Of a stretch of 64,000 nt of DNA, positions 42,328 to 50,125 are shown piece by piece (the first letter of the stretch is position 1; each line of letters starts with the position of its first letter). The DNA comes from an uncultured Anaerococcus sp. (GTDB taxonomy: Bacteria > Bacillota > Clostridia > Tissierellales > Peptoniphilaceae): assembly GCF_943912825.1 (NCBI RefSeq), contig NZ_CALTUX010000001.1, forward strand, positions 1-64,000, written 5' to 3'. The notes under the pieces are model-generated. The model worked only from the letters and a program-made list of their open reading frames with translations, made no database searches and had not been told where the DNA came from. The translations under genes and the position numbers were made by a program.

Positions 42328-43088
42328 AAGAATTAATAGAAAAGTTAGAAGCAAAATATCCCTTCTATCTCCAAGAAGAATGGGATAATTCAGGCCTTCA
42401 AATAGGAAATCCAGAAAATGAATTAAGGGGAGTAGTCTTATCCTTAGATCTTGAAGAAGAAAGTCTAGACTTGGCTATAAAAAATGGAGCTAATCTAATA
42501 ATAACCCATCATCCATATTTATTTTCACCAACTAAATCCATAGATTTTAGGGATAATTTCTACAATAGACTAGAAAAGGCGATTAAAAATGACATAACAA
42601 TTTATGCCTTCCATACAAATCTTGATATAGCAGAGGGTGGGGTAAATGATAATCTTGGAGAAATCATAGGCCTTAAAAATATGAAAAGTCTAGAACAAGG
42701 TAAAGACCTAGGCCTTGGCAGATATGGTCTTATAGAAAAAATGCCTGCCAAGGATTTTTTAGGCAAAGTAAAAGAAAAATTAGATGTAAATGAAATTATT
42801 TGCTATGGAGATATTAATAAGGAAATAGAAAAGGTAGGAATATGTGGTGGTGCAGGTGCATCTTTATTAGACGATGCTATTAGCCTTTCTTGCGACTTAT
42901 TTATAAGTGGAGACATAAAGTATCATGAAGGCATGGATTATGCCAACAAGGGCTTAATTATTGCCGATTTGGGCCACTTTGCTAGCGAGAACCATATAAT
43001 ATATAAATTAGAAAATGAAATGAAGGAAATAATAGGAGATAGAGTTTTTACCTTCTCAAAAACAGACTCTTTTAGAACCTTTATTTGA
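42318..43088 (+). CDS. Nif3/DUF34 dinuclear-metal protein (YqfO-like)
   Basis: 256 aa, GTG start inside the end of trmK. Metal-ligand motifs ITHHPYLF, FHTNLDIAEGG and, at the C-terminus, DLGHFASE define the Nif3 fold (GTP cyclohydrolase 1 type 2 homolog). This form lacks the central PII-like insert found in longer YqfO proteins. The trmK-nif3 pair is conserved in Firmicutes. The biochemical role is unsettled; a metal-chaperone role has been suggested. Confidence 0.9.
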   Translation: MQIKELIEKLEAKYPFYLQEEWDNSGLQIGNPENELRGVVLSLDLEEESLDLAIKNGANLIITHHPYLFSPTKSIDFRDNFYNRLEKAIKNDITIYAFHTNLDIAEGGVNDNLGEIIGLKNMKSLEQGKDLGLGRYGLIEKMPAKDFLGKVKEKLDVNEIICYGDINKEIEKVGICGGAGASLLDDAISLSCDLFISGDIKYHEGMDYANKGLIIADLGHFASENHIIYKLENEMKEIIGDRVFTFSKTDSFRTFI

Positions 43089-43120
43089 AATTTTTAAAAA
43101 TAAAGATAAAATACAATACG

Positions 43121-43457
43121 GAGTAAATTAGATAATCGCGGGGCCTAGGCCACGAGGAAAGTCCGTGCACCATAGAGCAAGGATGCTTGATAACGTCAAG
43201 TAGGAGTGATCTTCAGGCAAGTGCAACAGAAAGTATACCGCCAGCTTCGGCTGGTAAGGTTGGAATGGTGAGGTAAGAGCTCACCAGCTGTCCTAGTGAT
43301 AGGCAGGCTATGTAAACCCCATCCGGTGCAAGAACAAAAGGACGCAAAAGGGCTTGCTCGGTCCTGTCCGCAAAATGGTAGTTCGCTTGAGCTTACTAGC
43401 AATAGTAAGCCTAGATAGATGATTATCCACGACAGAACACGGCTTACAGATTTACTC
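43121..43457 (+). ncRNA. rnpB: RNase P RNA (class A)
   Basis: Catalytic RNA trimming tRNA 5' ends. P1 closes GAGTAAAT (43121-43128) with ATTTACTC (43450-43457). Landmarks are GAGGAAAGTCC, the AACAGAAAGTATACCGCC core with its GCCAGCTTCGGCTGG hairpin, GGTGCAAGAACAAAAGGACGC and the ACAGAACACGGCTTAC 3' end. Length and P-elements fit the ancestral class A rather than the Bacillus class B form. Confidence 0.95.
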
Positions 43458-43475
43458 TTTACATAATTACTACAA

Positions 43476-43617
43476 AATTAGTTACAAAAAATTAAAAGAC
43501 TTGTAGGAAAAAATTACACCTTAACCGGTTACATTTTATAAATATTGGGAAATTTCATAAAATATCTCAATAAACATAAAATATATCGGATAAAGTGTAA
43601 TTTTTTTGTAACTAATT
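43476..43617. repeat. Interlocking inverted repeats upstream of the NlpC/P60 gene
   Basis: AATTAGTTACAAAAAATTA (43476-43494) is complementary to 43598-43617 with one extra base. A second copy, AAAAAATTACACC (43508-43520), is complementary to 43588-43607 nearly throughout. TAACCGGTTA (43522-43531) is a 10-bp palindrome between them. Confidence 0.65.
43596..43612 (+). promoter_or_regulatory. WalR-type box
   Basis: TGTAAT-TTTTT-TGTAAC fits the WalR consensus TGT(A/T)A(A/T/C)-N5-TGT(A/T)A(A/T/C) exactly and ends 6 bases before the -35. WalRK controls peptidoglycan hydrolases in Firmicutes, matching the gene downstream. Confidence 0.6.
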
Positions 43618-43618
43618 A

Positions 43619-43647
43619 TTGACACTTTTGTAAAAAAGATATAAGAT
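43619..43647 (+). promoter_or_regulatory. Promoter of the NlpC/P60 gene
   Basis: TTGACA (43619-43624), 17-base spacer, TAAGAT (43642-43647). Confidence 0.8.
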
Positions 43648-43715
43648 ATAGTCAGATTTCAAAATAAAGACAATAAATTTAACAATTCATAATAAATATG
43701 GAGGAGTTATTAATA

Positions 43716-45101
43716 ATGAATAAGAAAAATATAGGTGCGGCGCTTACAGTAATAGCAGCATCAACTGCTGTAGCTACAGCATATGCTACAACAGTAACAG
43801 ACTTACAAAATGATAAACACACAAATTCCCTAATATCAGAGGAGAATAAAGAAGTAGAATCGTCATCTTCTTTTGTAAAAAGTACTTATACAAAAGAAGT
43901 TAAAAATACAAAAATCGCTGGCCAAAAGAGAGATACAGCTAAGGCAAGCAAAGAAGTTAAAGAAAATATACTAATAGAAAAAGCTGCTCAAAAAATAGTT
44001 CAACCACAAATCATTGAAGCAAAAAAAGTAGCTGAGGAAAAAGCAAACGCTCAAGCAGCTGAAGTAGTAAACTATGACGATAAAGATGAAAATGGTGTAG
44101 TTAACTATGATGATTCAAATCTTGATCAAGTTATAGAAGAACATTCAAACAAAACTAAAGAAGTAGTAGAATATAATGATACTGCTATAGAAGAAGCTAA
44201 AGAAGAAAGCCCAGCTCAGGAAGTAGTTACATATCAAGCTAATGATGATGTGGCAACTAAAGAAGAAGTAAAAACTGAACCTGTACAAGCAGAAGCTAAA
44301 ACAGAAGAAGTTAAGGCACCAGTAGTAGCTGATAAATTTGTAAATACAAATAGCCTAAATATAAGAACAAGCAAAGATGCTAGCAACAACTCAAATATTC
44401 TTAGAACAATAAAGGCAGGAGATAAACTAGTAGGTTATGTAGAAGGTGATTGGTTTGTAACAAACGAAGGTTATGTAAACCTTGCTTACCTATCAAACAC
44501 ATACCCAAGTGCCCTTGTTGAACAAATAAAGGCAGAAGAAGCAAAGGCTGCTGAAGAAGCTAAAAAAGCAGAGGAAGCTAAGAAGGCTGAAGAAGCAAGA
44601 AAAGCTCAAGAGGCACAAGCTCAACAATCTGCACAAAAAGCACAAGCTCCAGTAGTTAGAGAAGCTGTAGCAAATGCAGAGCAAGCTGTAGCTGTAGAAT
44701 CAACACAAAAAGCACCAGCTGCAAACCAAAACGCTCAAGGAGCTGCAAGCATAGCTAGCCAATTTATTGGTTATTCTTATGTATGGGGTTCATCAAACCC
44801 TAGCGTAGGTTTTGACTGCTCAGGTCTTACATCATATGCTTATAGACAATTAGGAGTAAGCCTACCACACAGCTCACAAGCGCAATTTAACAATGGTTAT
44901 GCAGTAGATACGAATAACCTTAAAGCAGGAGACTTAGTATTCTTCTCATTTGGTGGTGGAGCAATTGACCATGTTGGAATCATAACAGGATCAGACGGAA
45001 GCTTCGTACACGCATCTACTCCTCAAACAGGCGTAAGAATGGATAATATCTTTAACGGATCATACCAAAAAGCATTCAGAGGAGCTAGAAGAATATTCTA
45101 G
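43716..45101 (+). CDS. Secreted NlpC/P60 peptidoglycan endopeptidase with SH3 domain
   Basis: 461 aa from the ATG at 43716, which follows GGAGGAG; the in-frame ATG at 43698 overlaps that site. Signal peptide (ALTVIAASTAVATAYA), a long acidic/Lys low-complexity region, an SH3-type wall-binding domain (about 205-265, NTNSLNIRTSKDAS), an Ala/Glu/Lys coiled segment (EEAKKAEEAKKAEEA), and a C-terminal NlpC/P60 domain with Cys368 (FDCSGL), His419 (DHVG) and His432 (FVHAS). It cuts stem-peptide bonds for growth or division. A WalR-type box precedes the promoter. Confidence 0.93.
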   Translation: MNKKNIGAALTVIAASTAVATAYATTVTDLQNDKHTNSLISEENKEVESSSSFVKSTYTKEVKNTKIAGQKRDTAKASKEVKENILIEKAAQKIVQPQIIEAKKVAEEKANAQAAEVVNYDDKDENGVVNYDDSNLDQVIEEHSNKTKEVVEYNDTAIEEAKEESPAQEVVTYQANDDVATKEEVKTEPVQAEAKTEEVKAPVVADKFVNTNSLNIRTSKDASNNSNILRTIKAGDKLVGYVEGDWFVTNEGYVNLAYLSNTYPSALVEQIKAEEAKAAEEAKKAEEAKKAEEARKAQEAQAQQSAQKAQAPVVREAVANAEQAVAVESTQKAPAANQNAQGAASIASQFIGYSYVWGSSNPSVGFDCSGLTSYAYRQLGVSLPHSSQAQFNNGYAVDTNNLKAGDLVFFSFGGGAIDHVGIITGSDGSFVHASTPQTGVRMDNIFNGSYQKAFRGARRIF

Positions 45102-45110
45102 AAAACATAC

Positions 45111-45145
45111 AAGCATCCAGAAGCACAAGCTTTTGGATGTTTTTT
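45111..45145 (+). terminator. Terminator after NlpC/P60 gene
   Basis: CATCCA / TGGATG with inner AAGC/GCTT, then six Ts, ending 12 bases before the next gene. Confidence 0.85.
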
Positions 45146-45156
45146 AATGGAGAGAA

Positions 45157-45957
45157 ATGAATTTATTAAATACAAAAGACATAAGGGATGAAATCCTTGA
45201 AAAATTAAATAAATATGACTTTAAAAACAAAGTTCTACTTTTAAGTAAAAAACCAAGCCAAGAGGCTATATTTTATAAAAATGTTATAATAAAACGATGT
45301 AAAGAATTTGGGATTTCCTATGTAGACAAGGAATTTGACAAGGAAAGTAAGGATGAAATCTTATCATTTATCAATTCTTATGATAAAGAAGATGGATTTA
45401 TAATTCTAGCTCCTTTTGGCCATGATGAAGATTTAACTTACCTAAAAGAAGGGATAAAAATAAAAGATTTGGATGGTTTCACCTTTAAGTCCTTAGGAAA
45501 ATCTATGGAAGGAAATAAGGATTTTCTACCAGCAACACCAAGGGCTGTAGTTAATTTTTTAGAAAGCCTCGGGACAAATTACAGGGGAAAGTCCATAACT
45601 ATAGCAAATAGGACAAGTCTAATAGGTAAGCCTCTTGCCATGTATTTGACAAGTATGGGAGCAAATGTTAGCATCATTAACAGTTCTTGCCAAAATCCAA
45701 AAACTTTTATAAAAAATTCTGATATATTTATTTCAGCCATAGGAAAAGCTGCCTTTTATGATAAGACTTATTTTAAAGAGGGAAGCTTCATAATAGATGT
45801 TGGAACTTCTTATATAAATGGTAAGATAGTAGGAGATATAGACGTAGATTCTATAAGTGAAATGGAAATAAATTACCTAGGAAGTAAAAGTGGTATAGGT
45901 GCGATAACCACAATTACCTTGTTGGAGGGGATGATAGATAATGCCAATAGTAAATAA
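45157..45957 (+). CDS. Divergent FolD-like protein lacking key catalytic residues
   Basis: 266 aa with the methylene-tetrahydrofolate dehydrogenase/cyclohydrolase fold. Conserved landmarks are FLPATPRAVVNFLESL, GKSITIANRTSLIGKPLA (NAD(P) region), KDLDGF with Asp106, and FIIDVGTSY. The cyclohydrolase Lys of the YxxxK motif is Ile44 (Tyr40 kept, FYKNVIIKRC). The Gln of QLPLP is Leu84 (GFIILAPFG). The C-terminal PVPGGVGPMT is SKSGIGAITT, and the GR/GA of the nucleotide loop is NRT. It may be a dehydrogenase-only or repurposed paralog. Its end overlaps the following transferase gene by 17 bases. Confidence 0.8.
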   Translation: MNLLNTKDIRDEILEKLNKYDFKNKVLLLSKKPSQEAIFYKNVIIKRCKEFGISYVDKEFDKESKDEILSFINSYDKEDGFIILAPFGHDEDLTYLKEGIKIKDLDGFTFKSLGKSMEGNKDFLPATPRAVVNFLESLGTNYRGKSITIANRTSLIGKPLAMYLTSMGANVSIINSSCQNPKTFIKNSDIFISAIGKAAFYDKTYFKEGSFIIDVGTSYINGKIVGDIDVDSISEMEINYLGSKSGIGAITTITLLEGMIDNANSK

Positions 45958-46933
45958 TGAAAATGATTTAAAAAGATACAATGAATTTGTAAGAAATAGT
46001 CCTTATGCAAGACCAATGCAAGATACAGCATGGTCAAAAATAAAAAATAACTGGACAAATGACTATGTATACATAGAAGAAAATAAGCAGATAATCGCTG
46101 CCATGTCTGTAATAGGAATAAAAAATACCAATGGTAAACACTTCTTATATGCTCCTAGAGGGCCAGTATGCGATTTTAGGGATACAAAGCTAGTTGAAGC
46201 ACTTATAAAGGAAGCAGAGCCTTTAAAATACAAATATGACGCCTTTCTTTTAAGAATGGATCCAGAGCTAGTATTTGATGAAAAATTAGTCTATGATTAC
46301 AGAAAACTGGGCTATGATTTTAGGAGTGTAGGCCTTGATACTCATTCCTTCACCCAACCAAGATACAATATGATAATAGATTTAACTTGCCATGATAAGG
46401 ATAAAATATTTGAAAGTTTCTCATCAAAGGGTAGGTATAATGTCAGAAAATCAATAAGAGCTGGTATAAAAACAGTCATGAAAACTGATGAAGAAAGCCT
46501 GGATACTTTCTATGAATTAACAAAGATCATGGCGGAAAGGCAAGGAATTGGACATAGACCAAAAGATTATTACCAAAGGCTAATAGAGTACTTAGGTGCA
46601 GAAATCTTTGTATCCTATTTTGAAGACAAAGCTTTATCAGCATCTCTATTAATCCCTTATGGAAATAAGGTTTATTACCTATATGCTGCAAGTTCAAATG
46701 AACATCGCAACAAGATGCCAAATTATAATATGATCTGGGAAGAGATAAAATGGTGTTTAGAAAAAGGCTATTATTATTTAGACCTAGGAGGTACCTTCAG
46801 CCTAGATTCAAAAGATGGCCTATATAGGTTTAAGCAATCCTTCTGCTATCCAGACAAGTATTCTAACTTCATAGGCGAATTAGATGTAGTCTATGATAGG
46901 GAAAAATACGAAGAATTTTTAATTACAAAATAA
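45941..46933 (+). CDS. FemABX-family aminoacyl/lipid II transferase
   Basis: 330 aa with two GNAT-like lobes. Typical Fem landmarks are HFLYAPRGPVCDF, YNMIIDLT, FSSKGRYNVRKSIRAGI, YYLYAASSNEHR and the C-terminal DLGGTFSLDSKDGLYRFKQSF. These enzymes add amino acids from aminoacyl-tRNA to the peptidoglycan stem, forming interpeptide bridges, or acylate similar acceptors. The start lies within the end of the folD-like gene, so the two are translationally coupled. Wall hydrolase NlpC/P60 lies just upstream. Confidence 0.88.
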   Translation: MPIVNNENDLKRYNEFVRNSPYARPMQDTAWSKIKNNWTNDYVYIEENKQIIAAMSVIGIKNTNGKHFLYAPRGPVCDFRDTKLVEALIKEAEPLKYKYDAFLLRMDPELVFDEKLVYDYRKLGYDFRSVGLDTHSFTQPRYNMIIDLTCHDKDKIFESFSSKGRYNVRKSIRAGIKTVMKTDEESLDTFYELTKIMAERQGIGHRPKDYYQRLIEYLGAEIFVSYFEDKALSASLLIPYGNKVYYLYAASSNEHRNKMPNYNMIWEEIKWCLEKGYYYLDLGGTFSLDSKDGLYRFKQSFCYPDKYSNFIGELDVVYDREKYEEFLITK

Positions 46934-46960
46934 AAGGCTCCTCATCTTGAGGAGCTTTTA
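46933..46960. terminator. Bidirectional terminator
   Basis: GCTCCTCA / TGAGGAGC with A-run and T-run, between converging genes. Confidence 0.85.
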
Positions 46961-46971
46961 GCATTAGATTA

Positions 46972-47484
46972 TTATTTGCTTAATTCCTTAGCGATTTTAA
47001 TAGCTTCTTCATATTCAGGAAGATCAGTATTTTGCTTCAGGTATTGGACATATTTTATAGTATTGTCCTTATCAATAACAAAGACAGACCTATTTAAAAG
47101 TTTTAATTCTTCGATTAGGGTGCCATATTTATTTGAAAAATCTCTTGTATTATAATCCGAAACAAATTTTATTTGGTCAGCTTTTTTATTTTTCTTAAAT
47201 CTGATTTGAGCAAAAGGCAAGTCATTTGAAACTGTAAGGATCATAACATCATCTGATAAAAACTCAGTTGCTTTTTGAAACATCTTAGTTTGTAATTCGC
47301 ATACATCAGTATCAAGAGATGGAACAACAGAAATAATTTTAATTTTATCTCCTTCTTCCTCATAAAAATTATAAGGACTAAGGTCCATCTTATTAGCTAC
47401 AAAGTCAGGTGCCTTATCTCCAACTTTAAGTTCATCACCTAATACAGTTATATCAACAGTACCAAATTTTCCATTTCTTGTCAT
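46972..47484 (-). CDS. One-cysteine Tpx paralog
   Basis: 170 aa, Tpx-family peroxiredoxin. Peroxidatic Cys62 in SLDTDVC is kept, but the resolving position in DLPFAQIRFKKNK is Lys97, and no other Cys exists in the protein. The rest aligns with the full Tpx at 23571. A 1-Cys mechanism needs an outside thiol, or the protein may act as a sensor. AAGGAG precedes the start at 47484. Confidence 0.9.
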   Translation of the reverse strand: MTRNGKFGTVDITVLGDELKVGDKAPDFVANKMDLSPYNFYEEEGDKIKIISVVPSLDTDVCELQTKMFQKATEFLSDDVMILTVSNDLPFAQIRFKKNKKADQIKFVSDYNTRDFSNKYGTLIEELKLLNRSVFVIDKDNTIKYVQYLKQNTDLPEYEEAIKIAKELSK

Positions 47485-47575
47485 AAATTTCTCCTTAATT
47501 TGTTCATCCTATTAGCAATATTGTATTGCAAGGTCATAATTTATCAATAAATCAAAAATATTAATCTTTAAGTTA

Positions 47576-47604
47576 TTGTAAATTAGGCAAAGATGGAGTA
47601 TAAT
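47576..47604 (+). promoter_or_regulatory. Promoter of bL25 gene
   Basis: TTGTAA (47576-47581), 17-base spacer, TATAAT (47599-47604). Confidence 0.75.
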
Positions 47605-47633
47605 TAGCTAGTATGAATTAATAAGGAGGCAAA

Positions 47634-48278
47634 ATGGCTAATTTAGTTTTACAAGCAGAAAAAAGAGAAGCTACTGGTAAAAATAAAGTTAACAAACTTA
47701 GAAGTAACGAACTAATACCAGGAGTAGTTTATGCCAAAAATCAAGAAAATGTAAATGTTCAATTTGAAGCTAGAGAATTTGATAAAGTTCTTAGACAAGC
47801 TGGAACATCTACAATTATAACACTAGATGTCAATGGAGAAGGTAAAGAAGTACTTATAAAGGATTTTCAAACACATCCATACAAGAATCAATTTTTACAT
47901 GTAGATTTTCAGGCTATAGACCAAAATCAAGCAATCAGAGTTACTGTTCCAGTTAACCTAATCGGTAGAGATGACCTAAATGCTGATGCAGGCGTACTAG
48001 TACAAAATATCGATGTAGTAGAAGTAGAATGTCTACCAAAATACATCCCACAAACTGCAGATATCGACATCAAAGACCTACAAATTGGTGAAAACAAAAC
48101 AGTTGCTGATCTTGACATCTTCAAAGATGAAAACATCAACGTACTTGCTGATGCAGAAGAAGTAATCTGCTCACTACAAGAAGTATCAGAAGAAGAAATC
48201 ATCGACGATGAAGAAGCAACAGATGCTGCTGATGTACCAACAGTTGATGAAACTGAAGAATCTGAAGATAACGAATAA
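47634..48278 (+). CDS. rplY: 50S ribosomal protein bL25 / general stress protein Ctc
   Basis: 214 aa, long (TL5/Ctc) form: 5S-rRNA-binding N-terminal domain (LVLQAEKREATGKNKVNKLR, IPGVVYAKNQENVNV) to about residue 95, then the beta-rich C-terminal domain, ending in a strongly acidic tail. AAGGAGG precedes the start. Single gene with its own promoter and terminator. Confidence 0.93.
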   Translation: MANLVLQAEKREATGKNKVNKLRSNELIPGVVYAKNQENVNVQFEAREFDKVLRQAGTSTIITLDVNGEGKEVLIKDFQTHPYKNQFLHVDFQAIDQNQAIRVTVPVNLIGRDDLNADAGVLVQNIDVVEVECLPKYIPQTADIDIKDLQIGENKTVADLDIFKDENINVLADAEEVICSLQEVSEEEIIDDEEATDAADVPTVDETEESEDNE

Positions 48279-48283
48279 TAATT

Positions 48284-48320
48284 AAAGCCATTGCTCTTTA
48301 TTATAGACAATGGTTTTTTT
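48284..48320 (+). terminator. Terminator after bL25
   Basis: AAGCCATTG / CAATGGTTT and a run of Ts. Confidence 0.88.
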
Positions 48321-48349
48321 ATTGGGAAATTTTAGAGAAAAAATACTCC

Positions 48350-48379
48350 TAGACTAATCTTAGGAAAATATAGTATAAT
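48350..48379 (+). promoter_or_regulatory. Promoter placing tmk as leaderless
   Basis: TAGACT (48350-48355), 18-base spacer, perfect TATAAT (48374-48379). Only six bases separate it from the tmk ATG, so transcription should start at or next to the start codon. Confidence 0.6.
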
Positions 48380-48385
48380 AATAAC

Positions 48386-49009
48386 ATGAACGGAAAATTT
48401 ATAGTTTTTGAAGGACCGGATGGGTCTGGAAAAACAACCATATTAGAAAAAGTTAAGACGATATTAGAAAATGACTCTCATCCTGTAAGTTTCTATAGGG
48501 AGCCAGGTGGAACGCCTATTTCAGAAAAAATCAGATCGATAATAATTGATAATGATAATAGAGAAATGTCAGCAAAGACTGAGGCTCTCCTATTTGCGGC
48601 AAGTCGTGCCCAACTTGTAGAAGAAAAAATAAAGCCGGATTTAAGAGATGGTAAAATTGTAATCTGCGATAGATTCGTATTAAGTTCTTTATTATATCAA
48701 GGACTAGGTAGAAATTTGGGTATAGATAAGATAAAGAGTATAAATGATTTTGCTACAGAGGGTCTAAAGGCTGATTTAAATATTTTTTTCAATATAGACT
48801 ATAAGACAGCTCTAGAAAGAAAAAGAGCGAATTTTTCTGCTGATAGACTAGAAAATGAAGACTTTTCTTTTCATAAAAAAATATTTGATGGCTATATGCA
48901 AATGGCAGATCTTTATAAAGATGAAATAGTGAAGGTAGATGCTAGAAAGTCTATAGAAGATTTAACAGAAGATGTAATCAAAATTATTTATAGCTTATTG
49001 GAGGAATAA
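48386..49009 (+). CDS. tmk: Thymidylate kinase
   Basis: 207 aa. P-loop GPDGSGKTT (residues 10-18), dTMP-binding REPGGTPISE, ICDRFVLSSLLYQG, and the LID-region arginines (ALERKRANFSADR). Phosphorylates dTMP to dTDP. No Shine-Dalgarno; a -10 hexamer ends six bases before the ATG, so a leaderless mRNA is likely. Starts the Firmicute operon tmk-darA-holB-ricT. Confidence 0.95.
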   Translation: MNGKFIVFEGPDGSGKTTILEKVKTILENDSHPVSFYREPGGTPISEKIRSIIIDNDNREMSAKTEALLFAASRAQLVEEKIKPDLRDGKIVICDRFVLSSLLYQGLGRNLGIDKIKSINDFATEGLKADLNIFFNIDYKTALERKRANFSADRLENEDFSFHKKIFDGYMQMADLYKDEIVKVDARKSIEDLTEDVIKIIYSLLEE

Positions 49010-49010
49010 A

Positions 49011-49340
49011 ATGAAATTATTAGTAGCAATAGTACAAGATGCAGACGTTAATTTTTTAATCGATGCCCTAACAGATGAAGGTTACAGGATAACAAAGCTT
49101 TCAACAACAGGTGGATTTCTAAAAAAAGGCAACACTACCCTCTTAATAGGTGTGGAAGAAGTTAAATTAGATGAAGCACTTGGCATAATAGAAAAAAATT
49201 GCAAGAAGAGAAATACCACTACAACAATAATCAATCCTACAGGTGAAAGCTCACTAATAAGCACAACAGTACCTATAGAAATAAGTGTAGGTGGGGCAAC
49301 AGTGTTTATAATTGATGTCGAAAAATATGTACAAATATGA
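49011..49340 (+). CDS. darA: Cyclic-di-AMP-binding PII-like protein
   Basis: 109 aa DUF970 protein (DarA/PstA/YaaQ). KLLVAIVQDADVNFLIDALTDEG start, TKLSTTGGFLKKGNTTLLIG carries the ligand-binding loop, and a C-terminal GGATVFIIDVE strand. It senses c-di-AMP; partners are unknown in general. One base separates it from tmk, and it overlaps holB by 4 bases (ATGA). Confidence 0.95.
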   Translation: MKLLVAIVQDADVNFLIDALTDEGYRITKLSTTGGFLKKGNTTLLIGVEEVKLDEALGIIEKNCKKRNTTTTIINPTGESSLISTTVPIEISVGGATVFIIDVEKYVQI

Positions 49341-50125
49341 CAATATTAGAAAGGCAATTAGCAAATAATAATTTATCTAATGCCTATATAATAGAAGGAG
49401 AGGATATAGGATACAATCTAGACTACTCCTTAGAATTTGCTAAGGAAGTGTTTGATTCCTATGCTATAAAGTCAAATATAAATCCAGACTTATCTGTAAT
49501 AGATAAGGAAATAATTGATATAACAACTATCAGGTCCTTGATTAAGGATATGGTAATTAGACCAACAAATGGGAAAATTAAAATTTACATAATTCATAAT
49601 GCCCAAAACCTAAGGGTAGAAGCTGCAAATGCCATGCTAAAGAGCTTAGAAGAGCTAAGAGATTATGTACTAGTAATTTTTACAACAGATAATTGTGGGA
49701 AAATTCTTCCGACTATCAGGTCTAGATGTCAAATAATTTCCTTAACTAATAGAAATTATAAAAAAGATATTGATTTTGAGAGACTTTCCGATATAATTAG
49801 AGAGATTTATGAAGGAAATCTCTCCTTTTATTATAAAGAAAGAGATTATTTATTAGCCTATAAGGAAAATAAAGATGAATTAATCTCAAGCATCATTGAA
49901 ATATTTAGAGGACTAATTGATTTTAAATATAAGGATAAAAAGCCATATAGGTCAAGCTATGCATATAATCTAGAAAAGCTTAGTATGATGGATTTGAATT
50001 CTATAGAAAGGCTAATCAGTAAACTTGAGGAAATTCAAATTTCTTATAGGAATAATATTAACTTTGAATTGAGTATAGAAAATATATTCTTTAATATATA
50101 TAGAGAAGGTAGGCAGGGTAAATGA
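49337..50125 (+). CDS. holB: DNA polymerase III delta' subunit
   Basis: 262 aa, AAA-like clamp-loader subunit, shorter than the usual about 330. The P-loop region is degenerate (YIIEGEDIGYNLDYS), as expected for the non-ATPase delta'. IIHNAQNLRVEAANAMLKSLEE and TTDNCGKILPTIRSRCQ (SRC arginine motif) are diagnostic. Overlaps neighbours by 4 bases on both sides. Confidence 0.93.
   Translation: MTILERQLANNNLSNAYIIEGEDIGYNLDYSLEFAKEVFDSYAIKSNINPDLSVIDKEIIDITTIRSLIKDMVIRPTNGKIKIYIIHNAQNLRVEAANAMLKSLEELRDYVLVIFTTDNCGKILPTIRSRCQIISLTNRNYKKDIDFERLSDIIREIYEGNLSFYYKERDYLLAYKENKDELISSIIEIFRGLIDFKYKDKKPYRSSYAYNLEKLSMMDLNSIERLISKLEEIQISYRNNINFELSIENIFFNIYREGRQGK

Noticed and set aside
49337..49400. Missing P-loop in holB as a sign of inactivation
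   Set aside because: The delta' subunit does not need ATPase activity and commonly has a degenerate P-loop; the frame is intact and translationally coupled.
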